This document shows, piece by piece, positions 56,221 through 64,000 of a stretch of DNA of 64,000 bases. This DNA is from Isoetes taiwanensis (Eukaryota > Streptophyta > Lycopodiopsida > Isoetales > Isoetaceae). Positions within the stretch are counted from its first letter, which is position 1, and every line of letters begins with the position of its first letter. The notes beneath the pieces are model-generated. The model searched no databases. It worked only from the letters and a program-made list of their open reading frames with translations, and had not been told where the DNA came from. The translations under genes and the position numbers were made by a program. Location: positions 8,390,095-8,454,094 of the forward strand of contig JAJEKV010000063.1 of assembly GCA_021234155.1 (NCBI GenBank), in the 5' to 3' direction.

Positions 56221-57155
56221 AGCCATCAAGGAAAAGGGATGGAAGCTTGGAATGACCCATTCTAATCACTTTAATAGATGCCTTCAAAAATTCCCAAATT
56301 TTCCTCTATTCCAGTCGCGGACTTCTTCCTTCCCACTGATCCCGCAGATTGGAGATTCTATATCATCATGAGAGGATGTGGAAACAACAAAACGCCCTTA
56401 TCTTCCAACAAGATATCATTTAGCCACACGCAGTGATCCAATAAGTCAAATATGACATCAATTGGATTAGTGAAGTGAACTAATACTCCTTGCTCTCTTT
56501 TGCAGATAACACCATGCTTCTCTTTAAGATAATCCGATGGGAGCGGATCAACATGCAAGTCAATGCTATGTGGTTGAATCAATTTGGTTTGGCAATTCAA
56601 GCAGACCATGGAGTTCAATGTTATTGTGACTGCTTTTGCCACAACAGCCAATCCGAATTTATACATGTCATCAAACATTCTACGTGAACCATCAGCATTA
56701 AAAGGTCATCCTATATATTGATGACACAGTTCTTCAAAAAAAAAAAAAAAGGTCATCCTACAATCGACATCGCAGATTGGCCTTCAGATCAATTGCCTTG
56801 TCATACCTATTCAAATCAATTGTATTCTCATAACTCTAAAAAGCTAGTCATAGAAAAACTATACACAAAAAACCAGAAACAAAAAATATGTACTAGCCTT
56901 TTATACGACCTAGGGTTTCTGCGACCTATAACTATCATGCCAACATCAATCAGAACATTTGCCCTAGCCAATCTACTAACAACAGAACTTCGACCGATTT
57001 TCCAGAGAATTCCCTTCCAATTCAATACTACGCAACATGTATTTCATCCATCCACCTAATACTATGTTTTTCGTTGTACCATGCCTGCAAACAGATTAAG
57101 AATTAAAAGATATAATAATGTGAAAAAAATAGAAGCAAATATGCTTACATCACCT
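56221..57155. other. Anonymous stretch
   Basis: A 106-codon minus frame (56678-56358) and a 113-codon plus frame (56718-57059) show no recognisable domain. The part near 57060-57110 could hold another exon of the Crypton-like relic: a TTTGCAG acceptor-like site followed by GCATGGTACAACG lies at about 57085 on minus. Confidence 0.4.
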
Positions 57156-57159
57156 TTTG

Positions 57160-58140
57160 CTGACAGCCTAAAACTTTCTTTCTAATATTTAGTCATTTGA
57201 TACATCATACTTTTTACTTAACCTCTCACTGTATTCTAAATATTTTGCATCATCTACGTTGAGAACCTGGAAATCATTGACCACTAGCTTGTATAGCTCT
57301 TCCCTTCCTCTGATTGCAAAACGAGAATCATAACAAAACATAAACTAGCGCTACAATCCTTTGACACTATGAACAGAATGGTCAATATTAGCTAACAAAT
57401 CTTGCTCAGTAGCAAAGCTAATCTTCTTAACTTTCTTCCTTTAACCACAGATTCCAGAAGTAAGTCTTGATCTCCTCATTGTGGCAATGCAAGCCTTTCT
57501 AGCATTGGAAAATATTGGACTTGTTCTTATATCAAAAGAAATTTCTTTCACACCTGCAATTCTAATCCTGACTTCTTGAGCCCTCCTAATAATTGACCAA
57601 ACTTTTAAAACACATCCTACAAACTAAAACGGGAAACAAGACATTAGTACAGAAAAAACAAAAGAAGAAAGAAAATAAACTAGTACACAGAACCTACGTC
57701 TCAGTTGGATAAAGTCCACCTTTAACCTTGCAAACTTGCAACATAAACTACTCAAGCGTCTTAGAAAAATCACACAAATCTAACTCTTCAACTTTCTTAT
57801 TCATGAGTTCGTCTCTTTTGATCCTCCATGTATCAAATCTTGTTCTGTCCCATTCAATCCTATCAAACTTTCTGCCATCAGCATGAACTTCCTTCACAAG
57901 TTGCTCATCAAGTTCCAAAAATGCTACTGACTTCCCAGGACTACTCTGGACAACATTCTCAGACAGATTCTTCTTATCAGACTCGCATGCAAACAATGCA
58001 GGCATTTTTTCTATATCATTCATGTACTCCAATTCCTCTTCGCCAAACTCCTTGGAAAGGTCGGCCTCAAAGTTATCTTCAATATCATCGTCTCCTTGAT
58101 TCAAAAAGTAATACAATATCATCGTCTCCTGCATATTATG
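57160..58140 (-). pseudogene. Crypton/DUF3504-like (ZMYM/QRICH1-type) recombinase-domain relic
   Basis: On the minus strand, an acidic lead (58134 onward: GDDDIEDNFEADLSKEFGEE) is followed by TRFDTWRIKRD, DFSKTLE with a stop, then FMLQVCKVKGGLYPTET and a donor-like GTAGGT. After an acceptor-like TTTGTAG come a block containing RRAQEVRIRIAG, FDIRTSPIFSNARKACIATM, ATEQDLLANIDHSVHSVKGL and YDSRFAIRGREELYKLVVND, then VDDAKYLEYSERLSK. The RGREExxxL...YLExxERxxK pattern and the FxxARK linker are those of DUF3504 domains in ZMYM2/QRICH1 and Crypton-derived proteins, which descend from tyrosine recombinases. The Arg in RGREE corresponds to the first catalytic Arg. Stops and frame breaks make it a relic. 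The family call is from remembered motifs. Confidence 0.55.
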
Positions 58141-58845
58141 TAATACAATTTGGAGTTCTTTAATGTTGTCCTTCCTCTTTCCTAGCTAGGGTACGATTAA
58201 AGACATAATGGATGATGAAAGGGGTTTGAGTAACAGATGATGTCCAATGAGGAGAGCGTTGGGTTGAATATTACTCTGAGTCGTGTTTCCATGGATATTT
58301 AAGGAAGTTAAGCATTTAGAATCTAGTACTCGAGTTATCTTCAATATCATCGTCTCCTTGATTCAAATTTTTTTTCATTGAGTGTCTTCTGTCCGATATG
58401 ATTAATATGTCATGAATGCTGTCAAAACTCTCCAGCATTTGCAACCATCCGAACATGATATACCGGGTTGGTTACACCTAGCCAGCCACTACATGTGATA
58501 TTGCATTTAGTACTAGCATCATATATCCAGGAGGCGCAAGACATGCGAGCACAATTGTGTGCCTCACTGCACTAATATGTACAGTTGTACAGTTTATCAG
58601 CGGGCTTATTACTGCTAAGTTTTTTCTCAAAAAACCTTTAGGGCAAGGGTTTTTTGATCTTCGACAATAATAGGTCTGTTGCATTCCTATTTTCTTTGTT
58701 TGAGTCTCATAGACCTCTTAGTCTCCATGGACAATAAAATCAAGTCAATTCTTTGTGTACGGCTACATATCTTTTTTATTTTAAGTATAGTTTATCATCA
58801 ATAGAAAGCATGTAAGGTAGTTTATCATATTGGCCATGTGCATAG
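58141..58845. other. Left flank of the Copia element
   Basis: No gene is seen. A short CTTCAATATCATCGTCTCCTTGATTC segment at about 58333-58358 repeats part of the acidic coding block at about 58078-58103. This suggests a local duplication of the Crypton-like exon. Confidence 0.5.
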
Positions 58846-59144
58846 TGACGAAACTTATGATTTATGCTAGAACCAACAGCAAGAAATAAGATAGACAGAG
58901 TGAAAACTCAGAAAAAAGAAATACGATGGATTGGTTTTTTTTTTTTTTTTTTGGTGCTATAGAAGATAGTCACATATGTGACGTATAAAGCATAGCACAT
59001 GGACATGCTAACTATATCCTAACCTAGCGAGGGGCATACATGAACGTAAATGCATAATAAACTATAAATCATGGTCCTATGTAAATACATAGGCTGCCAT
59101 GTCAGCACATATATGTGCTTAACCATTAAGAGGTATCTCTGTCA
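58846..59144 (-). repeat. Copia 3' LTR (299 bp)
   Basis: On plus it runs TGACGAAACTTATGATTTA to TATCTCTGTCA, so the element strand has TG...CA termini. It contains a run of 22 Ts and ATGGACATGCTAACTATATC, both also in the other LTR. Confidence 0.88.
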
Positions 59145-59156
59145 TCCTCCCCTAAG
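59145..59156 (-). other. Copia polypurine tract
   Basis: On the minus strand TTAGGGGAGGA directly precedes the TG start of the 3' LTR, as expected for the plus-strand primer of reverse transcription. Confidence 0.7.
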
Positions 59157-59229
59157 CATATATATGGATTGAGAACAAAAGAAGAATGCTACAGCTTATC
59201 GTGGCAATCCTCCCTTAAGCTAAGCATTT

Positions 59230-59590
59230 GAATACCAAGTTGAGTCTTGAACTTCTGAAATGTAGACCCTGCTAATGGCTTGGTGAAGAGATCGGCCAAA
59301 TGATCTCTGGTTGGAACGTGATGAAGATCAAGCTGACCATCAGTAACCTTCTCTCACGCAAAATGATAATGTGTTTTAATGTATTTGATGCGGGCATGAA
59401 ACACAGGATTATTAGCAAGTTGCAAAGAGTTTTGGTTATCACAATAAAGTGAAATAGTGTTAGTGTCAAAGCCTAATTCTGCAAAAAGTTTGGCTAACCA
59501 AACAGATTCAGTAGCAGCAATTGCTAAGGTTTTATACTCCGCCTCCGCACTCGAAAGACAGATGAGGGTGGATGCTTGCTGAGCCAAATA
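59230..59590 (-). pseudogene. Copia RNase H
   Basis: The minus strand reads LICLSSAEAEYKTLAIAATE, ESVWLAKLFAELGF and ISLYCDNQNSLQLANNPVFH, then HARIKYIKTHYHF and ADLFTKPLAGSTFQKF. Acidic residues of the active site (SSAEAEY Glu, CDN Asp) are kept. A stop precedes the last block. The upstream Asp motif (DxDWAG) is not readable. Confidence 0.88.
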
Positions 59591-59899
59591 ATGATGTTGT
59601 TACCAAGGCCAAAAACATAACCCGTGGTGCTGCATCGCATATCAAACAACATCTACAAAATCATGTAAAGAAGGCGACTGATCATGCGTATAGCAGAGGC
59701 CCTCATTAAGAGTACCTTTTAAATAGGCAAGCACTCTTTTTGCTGCTTGCCAATGGCTCTATTTTGGACAGGCCATAAAATGGCTCAACATGCCCACCGC
59801 AAAAGAGATCTCATGTTTAGTGACTGTAAGATAAATCAGTCCACCAACAAGTGAGCGATACAAAGTAGCATCTACCTGAGAAGGCGACTCGTCATAGGT

Positions 59900-60970
59900 G
59901 GATAACTTCAAACCAGGCTCCATGGGCTATTTCGCAACCTTGCAATCTGTCATATGAAATTTTGTGAGAAGATCTTGGACGTTCTTAACTTGAGACAGAG
60001 TGATGCCATCGTGAGTTTGCCAAATTTCAATCCCAAGAAAGTAATGGGACAGATCTAAGTCTGTCATAGCAAATTCATGTATAAGCGAAGTGCGCAATTG
60101 ATCAATAAGATCATGGGCATCTCTTGTAAGCAGCAAATCATCAACATACAACACAACAATGCAGAGAGATGTACCTTTAATTTTAAGTACAAATTGAAAT
60201 CTGTTGTGGAAGAAGAATAGCCATGTGCTTTAAGATAAGAATCTATCTTGTGATACCAGCATTGAGGTGCTTGTTTGAGTCCGTAGAGATTCTTATTCAA
60301 TTTACAGACTAATGCCCTTGCCCTTCCGAGACAAAACCTTATGGCTGTTGTATATAAACTTCATCGAACAGGTCTCCACTCAAGAAGGCATTTTGGAAGT
60401 CCATTTGATATACGGGCCAACCCTTACTAGCTGCTAAGGCAAAAATAGCATGGCGGTTGATAGTCTCGCAACTGGAGCAAAGACTTCATCGTAATCAATG
60501 CCCTACTGCTGAGCGAATCCTTTGGCAACAAGTCCGGCCTTATGTTTTCTGAGAGATCCATCTACATTGTATTTTTCTTTAAAGATCCATTTTGAGCCAA
60601 ATGCTTTTTTCCCTTTAGGAAGGAGAACGAGATCCAAAGTCTCATTCTTAATGAGTAGATCATATTCATGTTGCATCGCAGCCACCCAATCTAGATTGGT
60701 AAGGAGTTCAGCAAAACTAGAAGGTGTATGCTCTTCATAGATCTTTGCCATCAAAACGAAATTACAAGTGTGCATAACACGTGGTTGTGCATCAGATAAG
60801 ACATTTAAGCCGCTCAGATCGCCTAAAAGGCACACCATCATCATGATTTTCAACAGGAGATAGGGCTGAAGCAGTCCTAAAACTACTAGCAAGCTGATTG
60901 GCAACTTGAATATCAGACAAGGTAGCAAGATACGGATCATTTTCGTCATCATCATTATGATCACAAGGGC
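59900..60970 (-). pseudogene. Copia reverse transcriptase
   Basis: The minus strand reads ALWNEYD-like MQHEYDLLIKNETLDLV, then GSKWIFKEKYNVDGSLRKHK and AGLVAKGFAQQ. A decayed DYDEVF region follows, then NKNLYGLKQAPQCWYHKI and, in another frame, LYVDDLLLTRD (the YVDD catalytic motif). MTDLDLSHYFLGIEIWQ closes the domain. At least two frameshifts and a stop interrupt it. Confidence 0.9.
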
Positions 60971-61118
60971 TGAATGTATACAACGGCAACTGGAGCAACG
61001 TTAATTGCATTCTTCTGAGTATTAAAATCAAGCAAAGAATGAATATCAAAGGAGGCTCCAACATCATGCTCGAAAGCATCATAGTAGCCATCCTCAAAGA
61101 ATTTTGCATCAGGACTGA

Positions 61119-62017
61119 TCACATGCTTCTTAGTGGATGGGTTATAGAATTTGTAAGCTTTATATCCATCAGCATACCAATGCATTTGACTGCCCGATCA
61201 TCAAGTTTCTTTATTTTTGAATGAAAATGCACAAAAGCAGGACAACTAAAGATTTTTAAATGCGAGACATCAGGTTTTGTACCATAGAACACCTTGAAAG
61301 GTGTTTGGCCTTTCAAAATTTTTGTGGGAGCTCTATACAAAAGATAGGTTGTTGTTTTAACTGCTTCACCCCAAAATGACATCGGCAAATGTTTATAAGC
61401 AAGCATGCTTCTTGCCAAATCCATGGGAGCAAGATTCTTGCGTTCGACTACACCATTTTGTGGCAAACAATACGAAGCACTCAACTCGCAAACAATGCCA
61501 GAATCTCGAAGATAGGCATCAAAAGAATGGTTCTTGTGCTTACCACTATTGTCGGACCTGAATGCCTTAATCAACTTCCCTGTTTGTTTTTCAACCATAA
61601 TCTTAAACTCCTTAAACTTAGAGAGTACATCGGATTTGTAATACAAAGGGTATACCCACGTCATCCTAGAAAGATCATCAATAAATGTACAAAAGTAGTG
61701 TGCTCCACTCAAAGAAGGGACCCTGATTTCACATACATCATTATGCACGAGCTGCAAGATATCATTGTTTTCTTCACGGCCTCCTTGGGGAAAGATGCAG
61801 CTACTTGTTTTCCAAGACTACAAGCATCACATTGCAGTTCATGAGTATGTACAACAGGCAGCCCAACAACCATCTTTTTTCCATGCATCATACAAAGAGA
61901 TAAACAACTCAAATGACCATAATGAGCATGCCACAATTCATTCGAAGACATGTTAATAGGAGTAGCAGCAACAAACAAACCTTTATGCTCTGCAACAGAA
62001 GCACAAAACTTATGCAA
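61119..62017 (-). pseudogene. Copia GAG-pre-integrase and integrase
   Basis: The minus strand begins with the HHCC-like zinc region ELWHAHYGHLSCLSL followed by CDACSLGKQ. The integrase core follows in a second frame: LVHNDVCEIRVPSLSGAHYF (first Asp), AFRSDNSGKH (second Asp) and QNGVVERKNLAPMDLARSML (Glu, normally ERKNRT). The C-terminal PTKILKGQTPFKVFYGTKPD and VSHLKIFSCPAFVH complete it. A frameshift separates the two parts at about 61745. Confidence 0.92.
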
Positions 62018-62479
62018 ACCATTTTAGAGAATTCCGTGAGCAACAATTTCAGAGTTGAGAATGACAGGACACGTAGGAGTAAGTATAACTTCTCCTTGTC
62101 CAACTATAACATGCAAGCCACTGTTATCAATCTTAAAAATGGATAGCAAATTTTCTTCAAGTCCAGGAATGTAAGTAACATCTTTAACATACTTCATGCT
62201 ACTTTCCTGAGTAGAAAATGTGACTTCACCCTTCCCTTGAATCTGATAGCTGAAATTATCAACAAATTTGACTCGACTATCACCCATTTATTATATTTAG
62301 AAAAATACTTTCTTTTTGTCATGTGCGAAGTGGCACTGGATGAAGGTACCACGGATCACTATCAGATCTGTCCAAATACATCTCAGAAGCTTTGAATAAG
62401 CATTCAATATCAACACTTTCACGTTCAAATTCAGCAGCTACGAAGTTAGATCGCTCCTTACAATCATGTGCCAGCTAAT

Positions 62480-63300
62480 CTTTACTTGCTGCAGTAGCTT
62501 TGGCTTCTTTCTTTAAGCACTTTGAGCAATCACTAATCCAATGCCCTTTCTCATGGCAATATCTGCAGGATATCTGATTGAACCTTTCTTGCTCCTGCTC
62601 CCCCGATTAGAATTACTACCTGAAGACTCAGAGGATTTATTTTCGAAGAACCTATTGGTGTGCTTCTTGGGATTATATTTTGAAAATAAAGCATTCTGAT
62701 TTGACTGTCTTTTCAACTCCAATTCAATCTGAAGGAGAAGATTAGGCAAGTCTTTCAAGCTTAATTTGACTGTCTCTTGCACCTAATGCAAGAATAAAAG
62801 ACTGATAGTCCTTAGAAAGAACATGAAGCAATGCGAAAAATTACCTCATCATCTGATACTTGTTGTTTCATATCATCAAGTTTGCTTTTAACCTCTTTGG
62901 CCTTAGAAATATAGTCAAGCATATCCGTACAATTGTCCAAGCGCAAAGAATGTAACTCATCTCTCAAGAAAAAGGCTCTCGAGTATGTGTCTTGAACGTA
63001 CACCCTTTTTAGCTGATCTAGTGTTCCAGACAACAATTTACAACCCCTGATATGGCACTAAACTTCTGATGATACAAGAAATTTCAAGAGGCCCAAGCCT
63101 TTCTTATTTTTTGACAAAAAATCCGCATCCTTTATATCAAGAGAGCCATCAACAAGTCCATCCAAACTATGCATGAGAAGATAACCTTCAAATACATCAA
63201 TCACCAGATAATAATTATCTCCCTTCAAGGTAGCATTTGGATTGTTAAATTTGGTAGAATCCGTCCTTGAAGGTCTTACAACTTAACAAAGAGCATTAAC
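62480..63300 (-). pseudogene. Copia gag with zinc knuckle
   Basis: The minus-strand gag shows LSGTLDQLKRVYV, FFLRDELHSLRLDNCTDMLD (UBN2-like core), SKAKEVKSKLDDM and, after a stop, VKLSLKDLPNLLLQIELELK. The knuckle CRYCHEKGHWISDC (CX2CX4HX4C) is intact at about 62567-62526 but in a different frame from the preceding block. The start codon is uncertain. Confidence 0.82.
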
Positions 63301-63640
63301 AGAGAGAGTACTAAGCTTTAGATGCACAAAGAAGACAAACTAAGGGAATTACCCAGACAGATGTGCTCAAACATCACAAATCTCTCACAAAATCGCTCCT
63401 AGAGCCAAAATTGCCAATTGTGTCAGCACAAAAACAGTACAAAACGGCAAAAAACGGCACCCTTGTGCAACGAAATCTCGAACTTGATCAAGAGTACACA
63501 ATTTGTTGAAGACATAACAAAAAATTGGCCTATTTTGTAATTTTGGTTGAAGACATCCAATTTGGGCACAGTGTTGCCAACTTCTGAATTCACCTCCGAT
63601 CCTGATAAATTTCCCTCACTGGTTAGTTTTAGCCACCCTG

Positions 63641-63651
63641 GGCTCTGACCA
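63641..63651 (-). other. Copia primer-binding site, altered
   Basis: On the minus strand TGGTCAGAGCC immediately follows the 5' LTR. It equals the tRNA-iMet PBS TGGTATCAGAGCC with an AT deletion. Confidence 0.75.
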
Positions 63652-63959
63652 TGACAAAACTTATGATCTAGACTAGAACCAACAACAAGAAATAAGAGAG
63701 AAAGAGAGACGGAGTGAAAACGCAGAAAAAGAAATATGATGGATTGATTGATTTTTTTTCTTTTTTTTGGTGCTACAGAAGATAGTCACATATGTGATAT
63801 GTAGAGCATAGCACGTGGACATGCTAACTATATCCTAACCTAGCTATGCGCATACATGAACATAAATACATGGTATAAATCATGGTCCTATGTAAATATA
63901 TAGGCTTCCATGTCAGCACAAATGTGTGCTTAACCATTAAGAGTTATTATAATTTATCA
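63652..63959 (-). repeat. Copia 5' LTR
   Basis: On plus it starts TGACAAAACTTATGATCTAG, matching 58846 onward, and stays alignable to TTAACCATTAAGAG at about 63943. The last 15 bases differ from the other LTR (GTTATTATAATTTATCA against GTATCTCTGTCA), so the outer boundary is not certain. Confidence 0.82.
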
Positions 63960-64000
63960 TATTGGCCATGTGCATAGTTTCTTAAAAGTTCACAACTTTT

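Larger units (their letters stand above)
58846..63959 (-). mobile_element. Near-complete Ty1/Copia LTR retrotransposon
   Basis: Minus-strand order gag, integrase, RT, RNase H between two LTRs is the Copia order. The 5' LTR is at the right (63652-63959) and the 3' LTR at the left (58846-59144). A PBS and a polypurine tract abut them. All coding blocks carry frameshifts or stops, so the copy is not autonomous. LTR divergence (many substitutions and indels) indicates an old insertion. Flanking target duplication is discussed in the findings. Confidence 0.92.

Noticed and set aside
58300-58345. 5S rRNA-like phrase (GGAAGTTAAGC ... TAGTACTCG)
   Set aside because: Only two short matches with no internal control region; likely chance.

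Overview
The window is nuclear DNA of a land plant, most likely a seed-free lineage (bryophyte-grade or fern), although the sequence alone does not fix the clade. Two intact intron-rich plant housekeeping genes, a plant rDNA remnant and plant retrotransposon types support this. It is gene-poor: three complete genes sit in about 64 kb of decayed mobile elements and anonymous AT-rich DNA. There are no operons, CRISPR arrays or intact tRNA genes.

Layout. 1-12.3 kb is an element graveyard: SINE-like pentamer tails, a 5'-inverted LINE, a tandem-repeat ORF, a decayed single-tyrosine HUH endonuclease gene resembling Replitron transposases inside an 18-bp inverted repeat, a Ty3/Gypsy pol split by a rolling-circle-like tandem dimer, and a palindromic MITE. 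12.3-17.3 kb is mostly anonymous, with one alpha/beta-hydrolase lipase 3' fragment. 17.3-28.9 kb is a complete 25-exon VPS50 (syndetin) gene on the plus strand, with a reconstructed frame of 1070 codons plus stop. 28.9-39.6 kb holds Gypsy, Copia and PPR debris and copies of a long ATTCTAGAA/GATCCTACGG repeat.

39.6-42.8 kb on the minus strand is the most interesting genic locus. A three-exon gene for a MOZART2-like gamma-tubulin-complex microprotein ends only 46 bp before the start codon of a complete 11-exon AP-1 mu adaptin gene. The pair lies between oppositely oriented copies (36.9-37.9 and 44.0-45.3 kb) of the long repeat, which carries a tRNA-like box A/box B core.

45.3-58.1 kb contains tRNA-like/SINE remnants, a pogo/DDE_1 transposase relic, a second LINE, a second copy of the module found beside the HUH gene, an LRR receptor fragment, a 5.8S-ITS2-26S rDNA pseudogene with CpG-decay changes, a Copia gag relic with a perfect primer-binding site, and a Crypton/DUF3504-like relic. 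58.8-64 kb is a nearly full-length but frame-broken Ty1/Copia element on the minus strand, with both LTRs.

Function. VPS50 (EARP tethering, endosomal recycling) and AP-1 mu (clathrin adaptor at TGN/early endosome) both serve post-Golgi trafficking, but they are separate transcription units and nothing suggests coregulation. The MOZART2-like protein would act in microtubule nucleation. Everything else appears to be non-functional or selfish DNA.
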